A DNA stretch of 64,000 bases, taken from NCBI GenBank assembly GCA_963768185.1, contig CAVYGS010000001.1:62001-126000 (forward strand). Reading direction: 5' to 3'. The position numbers and the translations under genes were made by a program. Of the stretch, positions 1 to 7,070 are shown one piece after another; the first letter of the stretch is position 1; each line of letters starts with the position of its first letter. The notes below the pieces were generated by a model. It was not told the DNA's origin. It saw nothing but the letters and a program-made list of their open reading frames with translations, and ran no database searches. This DNA comes from Palsa-461 sp963768185 (GTDB lineage: Bacteria > Actinomycetota > Acidimicrobiia > Acidimicrobiales > RAAP-2).

Positions 1-1511
1 GGAAGGATCTGCGCCTGCTCCAGGGCCTCATTGAGCTGTGCCTCGGTGGCCTCGGGCCGCGCGTAGAGGAGGTTGGCCCGCAGCGTGTCGTGGAACAGGT
101 GGGGGTCCTGGCTCACCACACCGATGACGTCGCGCAGCGACTCCATGGTGGCGTCCCGCACGTCGACGCCGCTGACCCGGACGGCGCCCGCCGTGACGTC
201 GTAGAGGCGCGTCGTCAGGGCGGCGATGGTGGTCTTGCCGGCCCCCGAGCGCCCGACGAGCGCGACCATCTGCCCGGGATCGACCCGGAAGCTCACGTCG
301 AAGAGGATCTGCTGCTTCGGGGTGACCTCGAGGACCGCCACCGTCTCGAGCGAGGCCAGCGAGACGTCCTCGGCGGTCGGGTAGGAGAAGTCGACGTGGT
401 CGAACTCGACAGTCGCCCGGCCGCGGGGGATCGGGACAGCGTCGGGCTTCTCCTGGATCATGGGCACGAGGTCGAGCACCTCGAAGATCCGCTCGAAGGA
501 GACCAGCGTCGTCACCACGTCGAGGTTGACGTTGGAGAGCTGACTGAGCGGGGCATACAGGCGGGCCAGGTACGCGGTGATGGCGACGACCGTCCCGATC
601 TCGATGGTGCGATGCGCCGCCTCGACCCCGCCGAACCCGTACGCGAAGGCGGTGGCCAGAGCCGCGATGAGCGTGAGGGCGATGAAGAAGAGCCGAGCGT
701 AGGTGACCTGCACGATTCCGATGTCGCGGACCCGGGCCGCCTTGTCCTCGAAGAAGTCGGCCTCGGCCTCCGGGCGCCCGAAGAGCTTGACCAGCATGGC
801 GCCCGAGACGTTGAAGCGCTCGCTCATCACGTTGTTCATGACGGCGTTCAGGTCGTAGCTCTCCTTGGTCATCGAGCCGAGCTTGCGGCCGACCCGGCGC
901 GCTGGGATCACGAAGATCGGGAGCAGGACCAGCGCGAAGAGCGTGATCTGCCAGGAGAGGAAGAACATCGCGACGAGCACGATTCCGACCGTGATCACAT
1001 TGCCCACCACATTGGACAAAAGGTCGGTGAACGCCTGCTGAGCGCCGATCACGTCGTTGTTGAGCCGGCTCACGAGAGCCCCGGTCTGGGTCCTCGTGAA
1101 GAACGCCAGAGGCATGCTCTGGACGTGGCGGAAGACCTTCGAGCGCAGGTCGTAGATGAGTCCTTCGCCGACGATCGCCGACACGCGGCGCATGTACAAG
1201 TTGAGCACCGCGTCGAGCAGTGCGACCCCGGCGACCACCAGCGCGAGGTCGATCACGATGCGTGAGCGCCCGGGCAGGATTCCCTTGTCGATGATCGCCC
1301 GGAGGATCAACGGGTTCACCGCGGCAAGCGCCGAGTCGAAGATGACCATCGGCAGGAAGATGCCGATCAGGCTGCGATACGGCATGGCGAAGCGGAGCAT
1401 CCGCCGCGTCGTGCCCTTCTTCACCCGGTGGTTCAGGATCGAGCGGTCCTGTCGGAAAGAGCGCATGCCCATGCCGCCCATTCCCCCCATGCCGCGGCCA
1501 CCGGGCGGCAC
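1..1511 (-). CDS. ABC exporter, fused permease-ATPase (C-terminus cut by window edge)
   Basis: Half-size ABC exporter that would dimerise in the membrane and use ATP to move an unknown substrate. About 503 residues are present. An N-terminal Gly/Met-rich stretch and a basic segment precede a six-helix permease domain (roughly residues 35-330). The nucleotide-binding domain follows, with the Walker A motif GRSGAGKTT near residue 419 and a Q-loop (VVSQDPHLF) near residue 478. The window ends before the signature and Walker B motifs, so the last ~110 residues are missing. I place the start at a GTG two bases after the stop of the preceding membrane gene, with AGGAG about 8 bases upstream. That tight spacing suggests co-transcription and translational coupling. 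The substrate cannot be inferred. Confidence 0.9.
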   Translation of the reverse strand, partial: MPPGGRGMGGMGGMGMRSFRQDRSILNHRVKKGTTRRMLRFAMPYRSLIGIFLPMVIFDSALAAVNPLILRAIIDKGILPGRSRIVIDLALVVAGVALLDAVLNLYMRRVSAIVGEGLIYDLRSKVFRHVQSMPLAFFTRTQTGALVSRLNNDVIGAQQAFTDLLSNVVGNVITVGIVLVAMFFLSWQITLFALVLLPIFVIPARRVGRKLGSMTKESYDLNAVMNNVMSERFNVSGAMLVKLFGRPEAEADFFEDKAARVRDIGIVQVTYARLFFIALTLIAALATAFAYGFGGVEAAHRTIEIGTVVAITAYLARLYAPLSQLSNVNLDVVTTLVSFERIFEVLDLVPMIQEKPDAVPIPRGRATVEFDHVDFSYPTAEDVSLASLETVAVLEVTPKQQILFDVSFRVDPGQMVALVGRSGAGKTTIAALTTRLYDVTAGAVRVSGVDVRDATMESLRDVIGVVSQDPHLFHDTLRANLLYARPEATEAQLNEALEQAQIL

Positions 1512-1513
1512 GC

Positions 1514-1963
1514 TCAGCGTCTCCTGATCGCGCGGAGGTAGGAAACTGCCCCGCCGAGCGAGGCCAACACGACCGAAACCGCCACCCCCTCGATCCAGAG
1601 GCGCCACACCCCGCGCGGCGTCACCTGGTCGGCCATGGCCCGGCGAACGACGTCGGCCAGGAACAGGAGGCCGGCCGAGACGACCCCGACAAGCAGCCCG
1701 TGCCACAGGGCGCGCCAGAGCTCGACGAGACCTCTCGCCCCGAGGGCACCGCCCAGCGCGAACGCCGCCGCGACCACAAGAGCGGGGACCACCCAGAGGT
1801 GCCCGGGCTGGTCGATCATCGGACGACCGTGCCAGTCCTCTTCGATGACCAGGGTGGGTGCGGCGACGATCAGGGTGACTCCGATGCCGGCCAGCAGGCG
1901 CAGCACGCTCGCGGGTCGGACACTCCTTCTGAAGGAGCTGGTGGGCGCCGCTGCCATGGTCAT
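1514..1963 (-). CDS. small four-helix membrane protein upstream of the ABC exporter
   Basis: About 149 residues with four hydrophobic segments (near residues 20-36, 55-75, 85-105 and 125-142) and a basic C-terminus ending in RAIRRR. I do not recognise the family. It is probably an integral membrane protein co-expressed with the exporter, whose start lies two bases after this stop. A longer reading frame extends upstream, but its extra N-terminus is Arg/Ser/Cys-rich and not protein-like. I therefore chose the ATG pair MTM just before the first hydrophobic region. An accessory role for the exporter is inference only. Confidence 0.6.
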   Translation of the reverse strand: MTMAAAPTSSFRRSVRPASVLRLLAGIGVTLIVAAPTLVIEEDWHGRPMIDQPGHLWVVPALVVAAAFALGGALGARGLVELWRALWHGLLVGVVSAGLLFLADVVRRAMADQVTPRGVWRLWIEGVAVSVVLASLGGAVSYLRAIRRR

Positions 1964-2012
1964 CGAGCCTACGGGGCCGGCCTGTCGGACCCGGGTCGCT
2001 GGCACGTCGGCG

Positions 2013-2327
2013 TCAGCCGATGGGCATGACCTCGTACACGTCGATCGACCCGCCCGAGGCGAGCACCGGGCAACCCTTGGCCGCCTCGTTGGCGGCATCC
2101 AGACTCTCGGCCGAGATGATCGAGTACCCGGTCAATCCGGCCGCGCCCGCGCCGGTCACGGTGCCGTCGGACGCGACCGAAGACGACGGCCCGAACGGGC
2201 TCCCGGCGTCGACGACCTTGTCGCCGAGCGAGCCGAACCAGTTCATCCCCTGCTCGATGGCCGCCTGCTGGGCCGCTTCGCCCTCGGCCATTCCGCCGCC
2301 CTGGTAGGCCAGCACAAAATTCGCCAT
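2013..2327 (-). CDS. YCII-related (DGPF-type) small protein
   Basis: A 104-residue protein beginning MANFVLAYQGGGM, with the C-terminal pattern GCPVLASGGSIDVYEVMPI. These are typical of the YCII/DGPF superfamily of small ferredoxin-like-fold proteins, which often sit near ECF sigma factors or act as putative enzymes of unknown reaction. The start is supported by GGAGGG upstream on the minus strand. The length is normal for the family and no partner gene is adjacent. No specific function can be assigned. Confidence 0.8.
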   Translation of the reverse strand: MANFVLAYQGGGMAEGEAAQQAAIEQGMNWFGSLGDKVVDAGSPFGPSSSVASDGTVTGAGAAGLTGYSIISAESLDAANEAAKGCPVLASGGSIDVYEVMPIG

Positions 2328-2465
2328 TGCATCCCTCCGAATTCGTCCGATGGCGGCAGATTAGGAAATTGTCGAATCAGATGACGTGTCGGCTGGCTGA
2401 AGGCTGCGGTCGTTCGCGGCGATTCCGACGCCGGCGCGCCGGACCGACCGCCGGGGGTCGTCGGG

Positions 2466-2494
2466 TTGGACGGCGGCCGTCGCCTTCCTACGCT
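2466..2494 (+). promoter_or_regulatory. Promoter of the Ddn-like gene, now upstream of the group II intron
   Basis: TTGGAC (2466-2471) and TACGCT (2489-2494) are separated by exactly 17 bases, a good housekeeping sigma match. The intron begins only ten bases after the -10 box. Transcription from here would run through the whole intron before reaching the Ddn-like gene. The preceding stretch from 2328 holds nothing else I recognise. Confidence 0.6.
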
Positions 2495-3005
2495 GGGGCG
2501 ATGGTGCGTCCTGAAAGCTGGACCAGACCAGCGGGTGCAAGTCCCGTCTGGGTAAAGGCCGGACAGCCCAGTAGCAGGCCCCGGTTCGTCGCCGAGAGGC
2601 GCCGGGCTGAGCGGGGTGTCAAAAGCCTCTTCGGAGGGAGCAAGTGCGCGGGCCGTAGTGCCACTCGGCGCGAGTCCTGCAGCCTCGTCACATTTACAAC
2701 GGAGGAGCCGAGCCGCTCATTTCACGGCGAAGGCGGCATCAGGTGGACTGGCGTTCCGGACATGCCCCCATCTGGTCCTTCCGGGGTAGGGGGAGCGGCA
2801 CGTGCACATGGTCAGGTTCGGAACAGGAGAGACCCGTCTTCCCAGCCTTGTCAGCAAAGACCGCTTGTATAAGCCAGTGGTGAAGTCGAGCGGAGGGGAG
2901 CGGGAGTCCGACGGGGTCGTAGTACTGCCGATGGCTGGGAGAAACCCAGCAGGAGGGAAGGGCCCCGACTTTGGACACGCCGGTGATGAAGGAACGAGCG
3001 AGGGC

Positions 3006-3709
3006 ATGGCCGGGACCGCCCGGTCCAGCTTCCCCGAGGGCGGACATTTCGCCCCCGTCAAAGTTCGACGCCTCCAGAACCGGCTATGGGCTGCGGCCAA
3101 GCAGTCGAAGGGTCGGGCTTTCCACGCCCTCTATGACCGCATCTATCGAGACGACATTCTCGAAGAGGCGTGGGAGCGGGTCCGAGCCAATCGTGGAGCA
3201 GCGGGGGTGGATCACATCACCATCGCTGCGGTGGAGGCCTATGGAGCAGAGCGCATGGTCGCCGAGCTCCAGGCGAGCCTCCGTGCAGGCAACTACCACC
3301 CGGCACCGGTCCGCCGGGTGGAGATTCCAAAGCCCGACGGCAAGTTCCGCCCGTTGGGCATCCCGACTGTCAAGGACCGTGTGTGCCAGCAGGCGGCCAA
3401 GCTCGTCCTCGAGCCCATCTTCGAGGCCGACTTCCTCACCTGCTCGTTTGGGTTCCGGCCCAAGCGCTCGGCCACCGATGCCATGGAGCGGCTCCGGGTC
3501 GGCTTCATCGAAGGCAACACCTTTGTGTTCGAGGCCGACATCGAGAACTTCTTCGGCTCGATCGACCATGAGCGACTTCTCGCTCTGGTCGGCGAGCGGG
3601 TGTCGGACCGACGGGTGCTCAAGCTCCTTCGACAGTGGCTGCGCGCCGGGGTGTTGGACGCTGGTGTCGTCACCGAGTCGGTCACGGGGACGCCCCAGGG
3701 TGGGGTCAT
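3006..3709 (+). pseudogene. Group II intron reverse transcriptase/maturase, 5' part (interrupted)
   Basis: N-terminal portion of the intron-encoded protein. It has the RT-0/RT-1 region (RVRANRGAAGVD), fingers motifs (RRVEIPKPDGKFRPLGIPT), the FGFRPKRSATDAM motif, the first catalytic Asp in FEADIENFFGSID and the start of motif 4 (GTPQGGV). Coding breaks off exactly at the AT dinucleotide where the recombinase element begins. I chose the ATG in GMAGTAR, preceded by GAAGGA, though starts up to 200 bases upstream remain open. Joining 3006-3709 to 5889-6528 removes 2179 bases and gives an unbroken 447-residue protein reading GGVISPLLANIF across the junction, the normal family length for an enzyme without an endonuclease domain. 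Confidence 0.9.
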
Positions 3710-3733
3710 GGCTCCTCGGACACAATGGGCAAC
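3710..3733 (+). repeat. Left terminal inverted repeat (attP arm) of the recombinase element
   Basis: Begins GGCTCCTC and continues to CAATGGGCAAC. It matches the reverse complement of 5863-5886 at 20 of 24 positions, and all four differences are transitions. Confidence 0.85.
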
Positions 3734-3828
3734 TTCGAGTTCGAGGTCGCATTGCCCTATGTCCGATGCGAGAAGCCCAAACGGGAGTCCGCGCCTCATG
3801 ATGACACCAGCAGTAGTATGTAAGTGTC

Positions 3829-4161
3829 ATGCCGGATGGTCGCCGCGCTCGAGCCGATCAGGTTGCCAAGCGGGTGAACACCGCAGTCGAGTTGTTGGAG
3901 GATGGCATGACGGTGATCGACGCTACGGCGTCGTTGGCGCGCCGGCACCGGTTGTCCGAACGCCAAGCGAGGCGTTACGTGGAACGGGCTCGGGACGAGG
4001 GTGCGATGGAAGTGGCCGCACCCAAGGTCGTCTTCACCGTGAAGCTGCCAGCGGCGTTGGCCCGGCGGGTGCGACGGGCGGCGAGAACGACGGGTCAGAG
4101 CATCTCGGGCCTGGTCGCCCAGGCGCTGGCCGAGTTCTTGGACCGTCAGGACCGTGGCTGA
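3829..4161 (+). CDS. Ribbon-helix-helix-like regulator in the recombinase element
   Basis: A 110-residue basic protein. The N-terminal half resembles a helix-turn-helix (IDATASLARRHRLSERQARRYVERA). The C-terminal half resembles a ribbon-helix-helix/CopG fold (VFTVKLPAALARRVRRAAR followed by SISGLVAQALAEFL). It is probably a DNA-binding protein controlling the recombinase or recognising the element ends. A TAGTAT box lies 9 bases before the ATG, so the transcript may be nearly leaderless. The next short open frame overlaps its end, and the recombinase starts about 110 bases later on the same strand, so they are probably one transcript. The role in directionality or repression is inference. Confidence 0.65.
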   Translation: MPDGRRARADQVAKRVNTAVELLEDGMTVIDATASLARRHRLSERQARRYVERARDEGAMEVAAPKVVFTVKLPAALARRVRRAARTTGQSISGLVAQALAEFLDRQDRG

Positions 4162-4387
4162 ACGCGACGTCATCGTCGAGTCCGTCTTCGACCGGCTCGG
4201 ACCACGCTCGGTTGCCCACGCCTACCGGATCTTGGTCCCCGAACGTCGGGGACGTGTCGAGCAAAGGAGCGACGATGACCACTGCAGCGATCTACGCAAG
4301 GGTGTCGTCGGCCCGTCAGAAAGAGGACCAGACGATCGCCTCCCAGACGGCGGCGCTGCACGAGGCCGCCGAGCGCTCGGGGCTTGA
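4154..4387 (+). CDS. Short uncertain frame between regulator and recombinase
   Basis: A GTG-initiated frame overlapping the regulator gene by 8 bases. Its first ~40 residues (VIVESVFDRLGPRSVAHAYRIL then a basic stretch) look protein-like. The rest overlaps the recombinase start in another frame and is probably not meaningful. It could be a real small protein of the element, or simply leader sequence. I recognise no family. Confidence 0.3.
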   Translation: MAERDVIVESVFDRLGPRSVAHAYRILVPERRGRVEQRSDDDHCSDLRKGVVGPSERGPDDRLPDGGAARGRRALGA

Positions 4388-6092
4388 GGTCCCTCCCGAA
4401 TGGGTCTTCGAGGACGAGGGGTACTCGGGGGCGACGCTGATCCGACCAGCCCTCGAGCATTTGCGTGATCTGGCCGCGCAGGTCCCCATTGACGTCGTGC
4501 TGTGCTACTCGCCTGATCGACTGGCCCGTCGCTACGCGTACCAGGCGCTGTTGATCGATGAGTTCGCCCGGGCCGGCACCGAAGTCCGTTTCGTCAATGG
4601 GCCGAAGGGCGAGTCGCCCGAAGACGAGTTGCTGATTCAGTTCCAGGGCATGATCGCCGAGTACGAGCGGGCCCAGATCGTCGAACGCACTCGACGGGGC
4701 AAGGCACACCGGGCGCGGGCAGGAACGGTCAACGTGCTCTCGGGCGCCCCGTTTGGCTACCACTACCTGCGACGAAGCGACACCGCCGACGCTCGCTACG
4801 AGATCGTCGAAGAACAAGCCGCAGTCGTGCGAGAGATGTTCCGCCGCTACACCGAGGACCAGGACTCGATCGCCGAACTCGCTCGTTGGCTCAGCGCGCA
4901 AGGTGTTGTTACCGCCACGGGGAAGGATCGCTGGGATCGCTCGACGGTTTGGGGGATGCTCCGCAATCCCGCGTATGCCGGACGGGCCGCCTTCTTGAAG
5001 ACCATGCGCCTCGACCAACGCGCCCGGGTGAACCGCACGGCACGCCTGCAGGAAAGGAGCGTGTCGCGCCATGCGATGAGTCGTCCCCGTGACCACGAGG
5101 ACTGGATCACCATCGCCGTGCCCGCCATCGTGAGCGAGGAGACCTTCGAGTTGGCCGCACGCCGCTTGGAGGACAACCGCCGGTTCGCGTCGCGCAACAC
5201 CAAGGTGCCCTCGTTGCTCATGGGCCTCGTGTCGTGCCAGAGGTGCGGCTACGCGTACTACCGGACGTCGACACGCACCAAGAAGCGCAAGCTCTACTAC
5301 TACCGGTGTCTCGGCTCCGACGACTACCGCTACGAACACGGTCGCGTCTGCGACAACAAGCCGGTTCGTGCCGACTATCTCGACGACCTCGTCTGGGGTC
5401 AGGTGACCGCGTTGTTGGCCGACCCTCGTCTCGTCCAGGCCGAGCTGGACCGGCGACTCGAAGAGCTCCGGGTGACCAATCCCGCCACGGCCGAGCGGGC
5501 CCGGCTCGAGCTCGACCTCACCCGGGCCGCCAAGGGCATCGAACGACTGGTTCAGGCCTACCAAGAAGACCTCCTCACCCTGGACGAACTGCGCGCCCGC
5601 ATGCCCGAGTTGCGGACGAAGGAGACGAGCCTGAGCGGAGCGCTGGCGTCGCTCGACGCACAGCTTCTCGACCGCGAGACCTACCTCACGCTGACCGAGA
5701 ACTTGGAGGGCTTCCTCTCCAGGTTGCGTGACACGTCCGAGGCGGCGACCGTCGAGGATCGTCAAAAGGTGCTGCGGAGCGTGGTCAAGGAGGTTCTGGT
5801 CGGACCCGAGCGAGTCGTCATCCGACATTCGATCCCTGCTCAACGCCCCTTTCGACCCGGGGGTTACCCATTGCGTTTGAGGAGCCATTTCACCGCTTCT
5901 GGCCAACATCTTCCTGCACGCATTCGACCGGGCCTGGAAAGAGCACGGTGTGGGCGAAGTCGTCCGCTATGCGGACGACTTCGTGGTGCTGTGCCGATCC
6001 CAGCAACGGGCCGAGGAGGCCGGGAGGCGGGCCGCCGCCATCTTGGGCGACCTCGGTCTGCGCCTTCATCCGGACAAGACCCGCGTGGTTGA
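4275..6092 (+). CDS. Large serine recombinase; frame runs out of the element into the RT gene
   Basis: Site-specific recombinase expected to integrate and excise the element. The start is an ATG with AAGGAG 5 bases upstream. The resolvase-type catalytic domain spans about residues 1-145 (YARVSS with the nucleophilic Ser near residue 11, SPDRLARR, and the long helix region IAEYERAQIVERTRRGK). The recombinase domain spans about 165-275, followed by a zinc ribbon with Cys in CQRCGY, YYYRC and GRVCD, and then a coiled-coil region about 380-480. Inside the element there are 538 codons and no stop. As integrated, the frame continues about 67 residues into the reverse transcriptase gene in the wrong frame. 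In the circular form it would instead read into the left end and stop at 3821-3823. Confidence 0.9.
   Translation: MTTAAIYARVSSARQKEDQTIASQTAALHEAAERSGLEVPPEWVFEDEGYSGATLIRPALEHLRDLAAQVPIDVVLCYSPDRLARRYAYQALLIDEFARAGTEVRFVNGPKGESPEDELLIQFQGMIAEYERAQIVERTRRGKAHRARAGTVNVLSGAPFGYHYLRRSDTADARYEIVEEQAAVVREMFRRYTEDQDSIAELARWLSAQGVVTATGKDRWDRSTVWGMLRNPAYAGRAAFLKTMRLDQRARVNRTARLQERSVSRHAMSRPRDHEDWITIAVPAIVSEETFELAARRLEDNRRFASRNTKVPSLLMGLVSCQRCGYAYYRTSTRTKKRKLYYYRCLGSDDYRYEHGRVCDNKPVRADYLDDLVWGQVTALLADPRLVQAELDRRLEELRVTNPATAERARLELDLTRAAKGIERLVQAYQEDLLTLDELRARMPELRTKETSLSGALASLDAQLLDRETYLTLTENLEGFLSRLRDTSEAATVEDRQKVLRSVVKEVLVGPERVVIRHSIPAQRPFRPGGYPLRLRSHFTASGQHLPARIRPGLERARCGRSRPLCGRLRGAVPIPATGRGGREAGRRHLGRPRSAPSSGQDPRG
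5863..5886 (-). repeat. Right terminal inverted repeat (attP arm) of the recombinase element
   Basis: Reverse complement begins GGCTCCTCAAACGCAATGGG. It pairs with the left end at 20 of 24 positions and is followed directly by the duplicated AT (5887-5888). Confidence 0.85.
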
Positions 6093-6528
6093 GCTCCGAG
6101 GAGGCAAAGAAGGCTTGGACTTCCTCGGGTGCCATTTTCATGCCCGCATGTCCGGCAAGCTCTGGGAGCAGAAGCGGATCGTCCGCTACTACCTCCACCG
6201 CTGGCCTTCTGTGCGCTCCATGAAGCGTGCCCGAGCGAGGATCAATGCCCTCACCGCTCGAAGCCAGGTCGGCCAGCAGTTGGAAGATGTCATCGCACAT
6301 CTCAACCGGTTCCTTCGGGGCTGGGGCAACTACTTCCGCACCGGGAATGCAACGGACAAGTTCATCTCCTTGGACCGATACGTGACGTGGCGACTCAGGC
6401 GCTTGCTGATAAAGAAGCGTGGTCGCAACCTGCGTCCGAACCAAGCTGACACTTGGACCCGCACCTGGTTCCACGACCAGGGCTTGCACAAGCTCATGGG
6501 CACTATCCGTTACCCAAAAGCTGCGTAA
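5887..6528 (+). pseudogene. Group II intron reverse transcriptase/maturase, 3' part (interrupted)
   Basis: C-terminal portion of the intron-encoded protein. The sequence after the insertion reads ISPLLANIFLHAFD, then the catalytic RYADDFVVL motif (YADD at 5968-5979), the thumb region and the maturase X domain (LNRFLRGWGNYFRTG followed by a basic RLRRLLIKKRGR segment). It ends after TIRYPKAA with no HNH endonuclease domain. All catalytic residues are intact, so the gene is silenced only by the nested insertion, and precise excision would restore it. It has no start signal of its own. Confidence 0.9.
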
Positions 6529-6550
6529 CCATGTCCAGAAGTCCATCGGA

Positions 6551-6584
6551 AAGCCGTGTGCGGGAAAATCGCATGCACGGATTG
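6551..6584 (+). ncRNA. Group II intron domain V (catalytic hairpin)
   Basis: A 34-base hairpin with the AGC catalytic triad (6552-6554), a CCGTG/CACGG lower stem, a two-base bulge, a TGCG/CGCA upper stem and a purine-rich loop. This is the classic domain V architecture. Domain VI, with GGGG/CCCC pairing, follows to about 6633. Confidence 0.85.
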
Positions 6585-6635
6585 AAAGGGGGATGGGGAA
6601 CCGGACCGGCAACGGCACCGCGCCCCTGACTACCA

Positions 6636-7070
6636 ATGCCGACCGACGCCCAGCTCCACCTCATGAACGCCGTGCACCGCGGCATCCTCAAGCTGAGCGG
6701 GGGACGACTCGGCTGGCGGGTCATGGCGATGCCGGTGGTTGAGCTCACCACCGTGGGCGCCAAGAGCGGCCAGAACCGCACGGTGATGCTGACCTCGCCG
6801 GTGCAGCAGGGCGACGCCATCGTGATCGTCGCGTCGCGCGGTGGAGACCCGCAGCACCCGGGCTGGTTCCACAACCTGCAGGCCAACCCCGACGTGCAGG
6901 TCGCCGTCGGAGGCAAGCCCACGCGGGCGATGCGGGCGCGCGTCGCCACGCCGGAGGAGCGCGCCGCACTCTGGCCGCAGGTGGTCGCCAAGTACAAGGG
7001 CTACGCCAACTACCAGACCAAGACCGATCGGGAGATCCCGCTCGTGTTACTGGAACCGGTCAACCCCTGA
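6636..7070 (+). CDS. F420-dependent nitroreductase family (Ddn/DUF385-like) protein
   Basis: A 144-residue split-barrel protein of the deazaflavin (F420)-dependent Ddn family. The diagnostic pattern is present: VVELTTVGAKSGQNRTVML, followed by IVIVASRGGDPQHPGWFHNLQANP. It probably transfers hydride from F420H2 to a quinone or other small acceptor, and a physiological substrate cannot be named. The group II intron ends about three bases before the ATG, so expression from the upstream promoter depends on read-through and splicing. The 3' end overlaps the convergent phosphotransferase-like gene by 11 bases. F420 genes elsewhere in the window fit this assignment. Confidence 0.88.
   Translation: MPTDAQLHLMNAVHRGILKLSGGRLGWRVMAMPVVELTTVGAKSGQNRTVMLTSPVQQGDAIVIVASRGGDPQHPGWFHNLQANPDVQVAVGGKPTRAMRARVATPEERAALWPQVVAKYKGYANYQTKTDREIPLVLLEPVNP

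Larger units (their letters stand above)
3710..5886 (+). mobile_element. 2.18-kb large-serine-recombinase element inserted in the intron RT gene
   Basis: The element is bounded by 24-bp imperfect inverted repeats (20 of 24 matching) and flanked on both sides by AT (3708-3709 and 5887-5888). Removing it plus one AT restores the reverse transcriptase frame exactly. It carries a ribbon-helix-helix-like gene, a small uncertain open frame and a large serine recombinase. Serine integrases cross over at a 2-bp core, and the two attP arms end up as inverted repeats at the element ends, which is the layout seen here. It is therefore best read as a minimal integrative element with core AT rather than a DDE transposon. 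No cargo beyond these genes is visible. Confidence 0.85.
2504..6633 (+). mobile_element. Group II intron with an internal serine-recombinase element
   Basis: The 5' end carries GTGCG, the group II intron consensus, followed by a structured domain I region. An intron-type reverse transcriptase/maturase lies in domain IV and a canonical domain V is at 6551-6584. The 3' boundary is less certain: the tract ...GACTAC ends at 6633, although 6637-6638 is also possible because an ATG occurs both just before the 5' boundary (2501-2503) and just after the 3' end (6636-6638). Without the nested insert the intron would be about 1.95 kb. It lies in the leader of a Ddn-like gene, and the nested element breaks its maturase, so it is probably immobile in cis unless the insert excises. 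Confidence 0.85.

Noticed and set aside
90..1265. 391-residue plus-strand frame
   Set aside because: Antisense shadow of the ABC exporter; Asp/Arg/His-rich with no recognisable motif.
4170..5909. 579-residue minus-strand frame across the recombinase element
   Set aside because: Antisense to the serine recombinase, whose catalytic and zinc motifs are unambiguous.
2802..6092. One 1096-residue open frame joining reverse transcriptase and serine recombinase
   Set aside because: The frame continuity is accidental: the recombinase has its own start (AAGGAG and ATG at 4275), and the terminal repeats and AT duplication show an insertion, not a fusion protein.
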